DNA from: Bolinopsis microptera | Taxonomy: Eukaryota > Ctenophora > Tentaculata > Lobata > Bolinopsidae | Assembly (NCBI RefSeq): GCF_026151205.1 | Contig: NC_087074.1 | Span: 10,139,226-10,203,225 of the forward strand | Reading direction: 5' to 3' | DNA length: 64,000 nucleotides | In this document: one piece after another, positions 21,704-33,700 of the stretch | How the letters are laid out: each line of letters opens with the position of its first letter | How positions within the stretch are numbered: position 1 is the first letter of the stretch | Notes under the pieces: model-generated | Told to the model about the DNA's origin: nothing | The model's input: only the letters and a program-made list of their open reading frames with translations | Database searches by the model: none | Program-made: the position numbers and the translations under genes

Positions 21704-24700
21704 TTAAAATTTCAATTGCGGGATGTTCCTGTAGAGGTCGAGAGCTTCTGGGTTTCTGAGAGCGCCTGAGGATCCAACCTTTTCACCGCTCACGATCTTT
21801 TTTACTGCTACTTCAACCTGCAATTATGTTCTGTCAGAACTGGGCCCAATTAAAATAACCGAGCTATTGATATTTAATCAAAATTTTGAGGCTGCTAGGA
21901 ACAAATAAAAATCTCGTTTACTTTTTTGCCGTTTATTGTATACGGAATATCAGTCGTTTCCAGTATAACCGCGGGGACATGTCTGGCTGTGAGTTTTGAC
22001 CTGATCGTTACTTTTATCTCTTTCATCAGCTCCTCAGTAAACCTTGAAAAGGACTAATTAAAGTTTAATGTTTTAACTAGTATTTTGTATCGTAGTACGG
22101 TCAAATGAAGTAAGTCCTAAAGATTTAATACCCTCGCCGCGCCCATGGTTGAGAATTTCAATCGCAACAAATCACTGCCCCGTGCGATCTCGGATCTCCT
22201 GATTTCACTACACTACAATAGTATATTATTGAGGAGTCTCCCTGGCGTTTACACGCCGTTGATGGTCGTGCGATGATACCACGGCATGACAAACTTCACA
22301 GCTGAGGACTGGCATGTGCTAGCTACATATTGCGCGTTTAAAACCGCTGAATATAGTACGCTACTATGCATTAAAAGTGTACGGAGATCGCGCGTTGCAG
22401 TTAAAAATTATGGAATTTAAAATCGATTAAACTGTCGTATCAGACGATCGATTGAGACTTTTATATTAGCGAAGTTAAACAAGAATTTCGCCGCGGTAAC
22501 ACCACGCACGATCAAATTTCCCTACTGCCTACAATGTAATTGTTCTACTTTATTGTATCCCAGAGTGGTGTTTGGCGCACGTGATAATCGTTTTCATTAT
22601 ATTAGGCGGTAGGGTGAGAATCCCTGCCACGTTTTTGGTCAGTTTCGCCGGGGCTCATGTCTTTCCTCGAGGGAGCATTAGTGTCTACAGAAAAACTGAC
22701 AAATCCTAGCGAAGTCCAATCCGAACCACATCTTCCATTAGAGGTGGTGCTGGGTCAGCTGGTTACAGAACGGATTGGCCTGGAGAATGGCACAGTCCTG
22801 TTACTCTCAAGTTAACCATAGAGGGGGACAGGCGCTGTTCGCTCACGGCTGGTTCTTGGAGCCAACACCCTCAGCCCCACAGAAGTGGGAGCACTGTCGG
22901 TGGTGGCTCACCCAGATAACGGACAGTGTCTCTCCTTTTTTCTTCTTGGACTTGCATTGTTGCTGGCGAGTCAGCCAGTAGCAATGCAGCATCTCACTCA
23001 CTCAATCACCTTAGCAGTTCGGTCCCTTTTCTGTTTGATTACTAGTCTCACCTGGTTCTTGACCTGTCGCCCTCAGACCTACAGAGGTGGGTGCACTGTC
23101 GGTGGCCTGTCACCCAGGTTGTCGGTGATATCTCTCCCTCTGCCTCCCCTTTGGACATGCATTGTTGCTGGTGAGTCAGCTGGCAGCAGTGTACCATACT
23201 ACTGCGTGTTTACTAATCCCCTCTTAGCTTCCAGGCTAAACTAAAATTATAAACTAACAGAAGCAGGATAGAAGCAAGAAATCATCAGTAGCCCCTCAAC
23301 TTAACAAAGACTGATATCAACCGCTCTGGTACAAGCAACTCTGATAAAGTACGACTCTGCTGCTTCTCTGGGAAGTCAGCACCAACAGAAATGGGGAAAC
23401 TCTCTGATATGAGTGCTGGAATTCTCCGCCGTTTTACTCTACAGGCTAAGTTTCTTGTTATAATTCTATTGTTCTGTTCTTTCATTTGTATTCTGTCTCA
23501 CTCTACTGCATATTGTAGATCGTCAGCATTCATAGAACCAGGGTCTCAGTTACAGTCCTTCTGTTTGTTGACTAGACACACTTTTTGCATCATCTTTCGG
23601 TTTTTGACGGCGTTTAGAACACATCTTGTTTTCTCGATCGTTACTTGCCTCCGTATTGGCTGCTAAACTATTATTATAAACTAACTTTCGTTCCACCCCC
23701 TTGTGTGTATACTAACAACCCTAGATTCCCAGGAACAGGCTTAAATATCTACGAAAATCAAAGCCAAACAGACAGACAGCTACTCAGCCACAATGCAGGA
23801 CAACAGATACTGCTCTGAACCAAGGATAAGTCTGATTGATACAGCTCATGTCTCCCTAGACATTCGCACAGATTACAAGAATGCCAACATCAGACATCAT
23901 GTCTCTTATTAAGACAAAGCTCAACTCTATCCAAGTTCCTGAAATCAGAGTTGTCTAACTGAGATTTGCAGTCAGACATGCATTATACCCCCCTCGACCA
24001 ACCCATCTACTAATCCGTGTCTACAGGCAAGAAATTGATCTCGTCATTTGTAATATAACATGAAATATTATATACCTATTGAAATTCTCATCCTCCACAT
24101 CATACAAAAGAGAACGGCCCATGGCCATACACCACATATCAAAGAGAAAGGCCTCCGGCCAGACATATCAGACCTAACATGATCTATTTTCCTTAAAAGC
24201 CCATGTTTATATAAAGTTTTAGCGTGTAAAATTGATTCACTTTACTTACTTGTTTATAAATTTTACCTCGAACCATGCTTTCACAGAATTAAAATATTAC
24301 CACACGACAGGGCGACAGTTTTTCAAAACTGGTTACATTCTTCCCTCAAGGCGCAGCTCCTACACCTGGTAAATTCCACTCTAATAGCACAACCTCTCAA
24401 ACAGACTCACCGAAGTAATCTTCAGCCATCAAATGCACCGCTGTCAAACCTGATCATGTTACAAGGCATGACTTTTCTGCCACTACTTCATCATTATAGA
24501 TTAGTGATTACTTAGTGTGTAGATGAAACGATATGAGTGTAGCACACACTGGCTTATCAATGAATGATTGATTCATCCAATCAGCGTTATCTTGGTTCGA
24601 ATTGAGATTGCTATATTAAATTTTTCCTATATTTTACGTAACGCGCGAACGCCATTTGAGCACAGTATGTGCTAATGATCTCGCTGTCAATCCTTTAATA

Positions 24701-27700
24701 CGTTTTGCGCGCTGCGCTAGCTACTCTGGTAGCGCGCATGGCGTGTAATTTTATTATCTATTGTTTCAACTTTTTATTCAGTTTTATTCATTTAAACGAT
24801 GTTATTCATTTAAACGATGTTATTCATTTAAACGATGTTAATCATTTGAAACGACTTTACTAGAATTTGTCAACGAAGAAGAACTCTAAATTGTTACCAC
24901 AGCAACCATTCAATGTTGCCATAGAAACTACACACTCTTAACATAGCAACCACACACGGTTACCGTAGCAACTCCAAATCACTACCTAGCAACTAAACAC
25001 TGCTACCATAGTAACTACGTACTGATACTATAGCAACTACACACTGTTACCATAGCAACTACACACTGTTACCATGGCTACTACACACTGTTACCATAGC
25101 AACTACACACTGTTACCATAGCAACTACACACTGTTACCATAGTAACCACACACCGTTACCAGGAACGAGAGCGAGGGTCGACAAGGGGCTATTGCGATG
25201 CAATCTGGACAAGAGTCCAGGCTGGCTCCCTTAGTTCCAACCTCTCGGTACTGGAAACGATACATTTTCTAATCCTCATCACCCATCTCCAAGTTGCAGT
25301 CATACAATAAAATTACAATCTCATCGTACTCACATCTTGAGTTAAGCGCAAAGCGTCACTATGGGACCTTCGCGATGCGAACCAGACACATAGTCTGGAC
25401 TGGTACCTCAGACGCTAACGTGAAACTTACAGAGTATATAGGATATAACAACTTACTCGGGCGTAAGGAGTCGATACGGAGCTATTGCGATGCAATCCAG
25501 GCAAGTGTCTGGACTGGCTCCTAAAACTCCAAACGCTCGGGCGAGCGGCATGGCAACTCTGATTCTTTACAAATAATTATCTTGCCAAACATACAGTACG
25601 CAAAACGAACGCAGATTTCAATTCTTATATAGCGAAATAGCCGAAGTGCGCGGAGGCCGGGGAGAGGGGCTAGCTCCGGCGCGCGGGCCGGGATAGCACC
25701 CCAACATGGCAACGCGCAGCAGAGTAGTGGGGTCGGCCACACTACCGAATACACGAAAAGCCAACCCGGGATTTATTACCCGCACGGCTATATTATTATG
25801 CGCAGTTGAAACCTGGGGGCTCGCCGACCAGGTTCACCGGGTGGAAACTGAAGGCATATATGACCCCCATATCTGAAAGCAGGTTGGGGGCACTACGGAA
25901 AGCTTAGAAGCTCCCGTCACCTACTAACTACTAACTACTTATATTAGGCGTGCAGAATTGAACTTGAAAATTCTGCGCGCATCTTATCTGAGTTGTCACC
26001 GTCGATCTGTAAGTGGGTGGGTTGTAGATCATTTCATATTTTGCGCGGTTTGTTTCGTGTTTACGTATCATGTCACGTCATATTATTACATCGTATGCCA
26101 ACTTTATTGACTGTAATAAAATATTCTGTCTCATCTTAGTTATTATTTGTATCTAACATAAACTAATGCATTTTGATGCTTACTCGACACATCTACAGCA
26201 CCATCGACTATATAGGATTCTTTAAAAGCATACCGCAATATTTATCTTAGTCGCATCAGCTCCAGTTACTTCAGAATGCTGCTGCAAACGCTGTCACTGG
26301 TAAATATAAACATGACCATCTTGCGCGCGTGTACTGCGTGACGCGCGAAACAAGCGCGTCACGCAGTACGTGAGTGGCTAGATTGTAGATTGTTTTATTA
26401 TAATATTATTTGATTATGTTATTTTGTTGTTATGTCGTGTAAGTTTGTGGAGTAGTAGCAAGAAGGTATCGTATACATTTAAATTTGTTCTCTTGATTAT
26501 TTATTAATGATTTTATGTAGGGTCGGCACCAATGTTATTATGGTCTTACCACCGTGTTTTGGTTCAGCCGAAATAAATTTTACGTTGATGTTTTTACAAT
26601 TTGTTTCTCACTCCAGCTGAGTCTGGTAGTGTTGAGTATCATGAATATTTTTCTAGCTCTCTTTTTCCATGTTTTTGCTTCACAGGAGATATTGTGGTCT
26701 TTTTATTGAATATAACTGTAATACATTGATGTAAAGTTTATTTGAATTTTGAAATAAAAAAAAAATGATGACCTGATAAAGCTTCACTGGTTAGATGTAA
26801 AGAAAAGGATTGTCTTCAAAATCTTATTACTATCTCACAAGTCACTGTTAGGATTGGCACCAACTTATCTGCAGGACATGTTCAAGTATGCTCATCATGG
26901 TCACTCATTGAAGCTTATTGTTCCTCTTGTAATTCAAAGTTTGGTGAGCGTAGCTTCTCTGTAATGGCTCCAAAGATCTACAATCGTCTGCCTGTTACCA
27001 TCACCTCAGCTCAATCTTTGGAATCTTTTAAAGCTTTTCTAAAAACTTACCTTTTCAAACTGTCTCCAGATGAACTTGAAAAACTTTATCGATGACTTTT
27101 GTGGTCATATTTGGAATTCGATCTTTGCATAATATATTTAAGTACCATTTTCGGGCTTTAGTATTGACGATACATTTTCAAGCATATGTTATCTTTTAGC
27201 TCAGTATTCATGATATTTTCTGGGATGACTAGTTCAAACACTGCTGAGTATAAGTTGTATCTTAAAAGCGGTGTTATTAAATTTCAATTTATTATTATTA
27301 TTCTTGAATGTAAATGTAAAGTAACATCTGTTCTTAAATCTTTAAATATGTAATCGCTTTTTACCATTCAGTGTCGATCAACTGTTAAATAATCGGCCAC
27401 GAGTTTATCAGCTGATATCATAATTTAATTGGTTTTGACTTGCTGAATTTTATCACTCGGTAATTCATTAAGCTTGTTTCAACAAAATAACACTTATATT
27501 TATTTATTTATTTATTTTTATTTATGATTGATCCGCTCAGATGACTAATATGCTATATTAATGAATTAGAGTAAATTGTAACCCGATGGAAACCTGTGTA
27601 ACAGTCGTCAAGCACCTAAAACTGGTTGCTATGCCTGTAATTAATTAACACATAACTGGTGTCGCGCGCGCAAAATAGGTTCCTTTTGTACATATAATTA

Positions 27701-30700
27701 TAGGGGAGTGGTCTATATTGCGAAGGAGCAGACTTTTGTCGTCATCGTAGGTCAATCGGGCCACCTCATATATCCAAACCCGATTACTTATTCCCTACGA
27801 TCTTTTTGCCTTCGGCAAGAGTAGGGAAAAATGCATCTGCAATACTGTTCCGGGGAGACAAAAACAGGCAATAATAGAAATCAACATACTTCTGGCCATC
27901 TGCCATCTTCACAAACAGCACGACCCTCTCGTCATCCTTGAGTTTTTGTCCCACACAAAGACTGTCTGTAACCTTGTTGGAAAATGAGTCCATGACGTTG
28001 TAGATCTCTGCGCTCCCAAATCTGGGTGAAACAGAACTTGTGAAAATATCGTACACCATTTCTATCTAAGGATCGTTAAAATATTACGTAATTTAAGCCA
28101 GAGTGTTACTGGTTTAGACCCCCGCCTTCCCTCCGTAAACTTTACGCATAAATTGAACTAGCTTTTCCAAACCCCTTCCTCCTGTGTTAGCTTACGTAAT
28201 ATGTGAACGATCGCTAATGGAGTTGAGAGTTATGAATTTATATAATAAATATAGACGACAAATTTCTAAAGATCCTTAACCTCATAGAATAGTGAATTAA
28301 ACACGTAAATTTAGCGCTTTTATCAAACACACATTATATATTCCGACTCGGTGATATCCCAGAAAACCTAGCTATATTGCGGGCAGAACTCCAGAACCCT
28401 GACCAGTCCACGCGGAATTCCGTGTGAACCCTAACCTAATTGCTGATCTTTAATAGTGAACTAAAATTAAGCTGGCCTCTGAGATCGAAATGAACTCTGA
28501 CTACTACCACTACCACACTGACTACTACCACACTATACATTAAATAAAAACATTTAAATAAGTTTCACCTGACACCACCAGGATTGAGAGTACCATCAGA
28601 TCTGCCGTTCATAATCAGTCCTCCTGTTACACTGTCAATTGTAACGAAGTCCCCGTGTGACCAAACACCTGATCATGGTAACATTTTAATAAAATTAAAT
28701 CTCATTTAACTGACTTCATAAGGTGATGTTAATTTGATATATTGATAGTTCATTGTTCATAATAGTTTATATATTGTAGCACAGCAGCTATTTCGCATTG
28801 AAGATTTATAATAATAGACGTATGGGAGTCACTGCACTCATTCAATTTGTGTTCATTAGTCTCAGGAAATCCAATGAGAATTTAAAAATCGAACACCTAA
28901 AACAATTAAATATACACATGAAACAACACACACCGTCATATTTGTCAAAGTAAGCTTTTCTGTACTTGGCTCCGTCCGGGTCATTACCGAAGTAGATTGG
29001 CATGGAAGGGAAGGGTTTAACACACACTAGCTCCCCATCTGTATCATACACTTCCTTACCTGGAATAGTAGGCTTGTTATATTCATAACATTTACTTACA
29101 AATTTACTCATTGTACTTGTTGTGAGGTGTGATAGCGAAATAAAGAGATGTGAAAATTTTAATACTATTTTTAAATTCCTTCAATTTTGATCTTTTTACC
29201 CAAATAATCTTTTCTTTATTTATGATCATAATCATGTCTTCATGACGTAATAAAACGAGCTAACATTTAATTAACAACCTGAAATTAGCATGGGGGGGAT
29301 GCAACGTCAATTAATGTCAGTATTCCATAAAAACCCCAAACTGACATTGACATTAATTGACATTAATTGACATTAATTGACATTAATTGACATTAATTGA
29401 CATTAATTGACATTAATTGACATTAATTGACATTAATTGACATTAATTGACATTAATTGACATTAATTTGTCTTGAAATTTGAGATTATCATTATTCGAT
29501 AGATATTCAAGATATTCACGTCTATGTAAGTTAGACCGGTTCAAAAAAACAAAATGTCCTTGAATAATTATGAGTATGTTCTTATCTGTTGATCCTTAGG
29601 TTCAAAGACCACCAAAAAAAATTTCAGCTTCAAACTCTTCCATCTTCGGTCCCCACCGGCCACGCCCATATTTTATTAGATTCGTTATTCAAATATAAAT
29701 GTCATGAAGGCATTTCGTTTAATGTGGGTTTTAAGTTCTGATGATGTTGAGAACCACGCCCTTGGATGGCCACGCCCATTTAAGAAAATTAAATTTCGGA
29801 AAACCGTATTATTTTAGTTTTATTGTTTAATGATCTGAATTTTTTTCACGTTTCCATATGTGATAGTAGTGAATAAATTGATGATATAAACGTTCTAAAG
29901 TGCTAAAAATATGGTAGAACTACATAATCTCTGGTCGAAAAATATCGTGTCAATTAATGTCAGTATTCCAAAATTTTGCAAAACTGACATTGTTTCGGCA
30001 GTATCGAGATAGCCCGACCACGGTCCGCGGACCACTGTCCGCGGACCACTGTCTGCGGACCACTGTCTACCAGATCATATTACTGTATAATAACAGTATC
30101 CCCTGAATCAAGCAACAGGTGTTTGTGAATAGTTGATTGGTTACCAGATCATATGAATGGTATGTATGGTATCTTGGATGCAATTAGTTACGACTAGCAT
30201 AATTAATTGTAGCGTAGTAAATTACTGGATCAAACTATTGATTACGATTCAAATGTGGTCTCTCGGATATAATTAGTTACGAATAATATTGATTGCTCAA
30301 TGAAATAAATGATTACGATTAAAATGTGGTATATAAGTCGTTCGTTTTTGGTGAAGTATTATCAGTTGCCATCATCAACAACAACAACTGTTCCAATTCC
30401 TGACATGGTACTCTTCTGTCTAATGGACGAAATTAATGGACCCACCGCCTCCCTAGAGAATGCTCGAGACTTCCTATTCCAGAAAAACCTCCTAAAGAGC
30501 TCCATGTTCTGTCCTGGGTGTAATGCATCTATGTCCCTGGTTCCCTGCTCGTCCTCGAAGTCTATTCTTTATATATTGCATGATGTGAACTGATCTCGTA
30601 AGGTTGCTTAATCGTTTAATAAGCCTTGACACCGGCGCTGATTGGAATTCGCGTGCGATGATGTGAACCCTGCTTGACTCAGGGGATGATGTGAACCCTG

Positions 30701-33700
30701 CTTGATTCAGGGGATACTGTTATTATACAGTAATATGACAGTGGTCCGCGGACCGTGGTCGGGCTATCTCGATACTGCCCATTAATTGACATTAATTGAC
30801 ATTAATTGACATTAATTGACATTAATTGACATTAATTGACATTAATTGACGTTGCATCCCCCCCATTAGAATACATAATTGTATATTACCCAATATTCTT
30901 ACAGTTAACCAAAGTAAAGTGATAGATAACGCTAATGACTCGGCAAAAAATAAATATATTACACCGTTTTAATAAAGTTAATACCAGTCAATTATCTATA
31001 CCGAGCCTTGATTTGCCGGGCATGTTTCCTTCCCTGGTTTCAACCTTAAACTAACGTAAATCGTAAAATTACTGTGTATTTTACCTTCTTTAGTGAGTGT
31101 TTGACATTATTATTATTATAGGTACATTCAAATTATAACACTATTCAGTTCTTCACTGAGTCCAAAATCAAGTCCGAATTGTAAACAGGATAGAATGTCC
31201 TGGATACTTGTTATTATGACGGCCCCACTGGAGATTAGAGATGGTCTGAGTTCTGAGAATCTGAAGAACAGTGTCACTTGGTCCGCTTTTTACACAAACT
31301 GTTTTAACATGATAATTGTGAGCAGCTTAGTCCTAATTCAGCTGTTAGTTCACTGCTGGTGCAGTGGGCCTGACTGCTCTCCTTATCATCACCATCACAT
31401 TTCCTCTCAGCTCCCTATTTCTAGCTAATATGATGAGCGGAGTCAGAAGTGCGTTCAAGAGTGGTAGTGTTGTGCTTATCATTATAATACAAACCATCAA
31501 GGCAAAGTTATCGACACTTCCAATGAAAGAGGAACTTTGAAAGTAAAGCTGAAGAACTGCGATTCCTGAGTTACAAACCAAGAAAGCAGCAGAAAGGATC
31601 GAGACTGTGGTGTTCACATGTGACCAGTCAGTGAGCTGTGGGTGATCAGGGTCACGTGCACGAGCTCTGAGCCGGGTCACTAAAAACTGTATCACAAGGC
31701 AAACCAGAACAACACAAATCGGAACTAGATACAGCAATCCTACTAGTAAATCTGGAATCATCCAGTAAACCTTGATTGGTATCAACAAGTCTAAAGCGGT
31801 AAGCCAAATGGACATATTATGACCAACAAAAGAAATGGCAACATTAATCCAGAGGAACACCCAAGGGTGAGGGTCAGAGTCGGGGCCTTCGTAGATTTCA
31901 TACCAGACATCCACTACAGTCAATGAAACTAGGAAAGTGATGACAAGAGTAATTGCTATCTTCAGAGCTGTTGTGTTGACCTGGTGGAAAGGGAAGGATA
32001 CTTTTATCGTTCTCAAAACAGCGAGCACCATGTTGAAGTTAACAGATGAGGCGTAGCCGAGCAGCGACAGTACAGTGTGCATCACCACACACACGGTAGT
32101 AGAGCTAGAAGGAATAAAGTCACGTGACATCAGTAGAACACATATCATGAGGATCAGGTGACCAACACACGTGATCAAATCAGCTGCTGTTATCATGATA
32201 AATAGTGTGTTGGTGAGGGTACCACGGTTTCTCCAGTAGTAGGATAGGACTATGATACAAACAGCTAACACTAGGATACACAAAGGAATGTTGAAGGGGA
32301 CCACGAACATAAAGACACTCTCGTGATTATCATTAAGATCTGCCATCTGAGCTGAAGAGTGGATCAAAAGGACTTATCTGCCATCTGACTTATTTTTATA
32401 AATCAAGCGTTACATTTCAGCCATGTGCAAAATTACAATGACATATTTTGATAAACTAATTGATAATTGGTACTGCAATATAAGTTGCTTAATGTGTGGC
32501 CGAATGACAACTAACTAAACAAGAAAAATAAACTTGATTATATAATAATTAATTCGGCTGAACCAACACATAGCAAGAGGCACATTAACGTTGGGGCCGT
32601 GAAAAGATAGGACTATAGAGGATCAACAAAATATATCAGAAAAACATATTATGCCATAATATTTCTCAGTCTGAAAATACCAATAAATACACTATATCAT
32701 CAACTCAATTCAAAATTTCACTGCGCGAATTTTTCAATAATTTTTAGAAAAGTTGTTCCGGTTTTCATCCCAGTTTTACATCTCACAATTCAACAAGGAA
32801 GTGAAGGATCATGTATAGAGTTTAACATCAAAAAGTTATGTTAGTAGAAGATCACTGATTGGGGGGGGGGGGGGGGGGGAGACTAATATACATAGTTATA
32901 TAATATTGCGGAGTGTAAATAATAAATATATGTGATAAGTTTTAAGAATTTTATCTCTCGAAACACGGCAACATAACCACAATTAACAGTAAAAATAAAA
33001 GAGAGTAACGTACCGTTGTCATCGTAAGCATAGACAGCCATTCCGAGGTTCCTATACTGTAGTTGACCCCTGTGAACGGGCACCTCGGCTACCGAACCAG
33101 AGAAACAGGATATAATGTCTGTACCACCTGAATAGTAATACAATATAAAGCATGATTAGATGATGAATAGTTTGATTTGTTATGGTTATATCACTTTATT
33201 TATGGTTGGTTATATATGACCTTATTTATTTGTACATGTTGATGAATGATAACTAAAGTATTGAGAGGTTATGCCTAAAAAGCTGGTTAAATCATAACTT
33301 GAAAAGATTGTTAAGTTGTTAATTAAGTAAATTTGCTCTAATTGAGGGCACAGTGCAGCTTATTCATATTTAACATCATCACTATCATGGCTTAAGCTAT
33401 TTTAAAATACAGAATAAAAACATAGCCGTTTAGTAAGTAAGTAGGTTATCAAAACACAAAGTCTGGAAGAGTTACAGAGTACAGAATATTCTATAGAGTC
33501 GGGAAGAGGAAATCAGTAACATTACCAGCAATGGAAGCAAGTTGTATGTGCTGTTTGATGTTGTTGTAAACGTAGTCGTATTGGCGAGGAGCCAGTGGAG
33601 CTCCTGTTGACAACATTGCCCGGAGCGAACTGAGATCGTGTGTGGCTCCTGCACCATGGGTGTTAGTTATAACAACAATTATAACTTGAATTAAATTAAA

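Larger units (their letters stand above)
29292..30864. mobile_element. G-run-capped inverted-repeat element, TSD ATTAGCAT/ATTAGAAT
   Basis: The left end is G7 then ATGCAACGTCAATTAATGTC. The right end is GACGTTGCATCCCCCCC. An 8-bp flank matches at 7 of 8 positions (29284-29291, 30865-30872). Next to the ends, the 11-bp unit CATTAATTGA is reiterated about 12 times on the left and 6-7 on the right. A second inverted-repeat element is nested inside. It sits in AACS intron 12. Confidence 0.75.

Noticed and set aside
22775..23666. Short frames in AACS intron 15
   Set aside because: They span an imperfect direct repeat and match no family.
24892..25167. CRISPR-like array
   Set aside because: The unit is a continuous 22-bp minisatellite with no unique spacers, in an intron of an animal gene.
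25171..25539. tRNA genes or hammerhead ribozymes
   Set aside because: No acceptor/T-arm pattern or GGTTCGANNCC B box, and no CTGANGA...GAAA core; only a general three-way-junction form.
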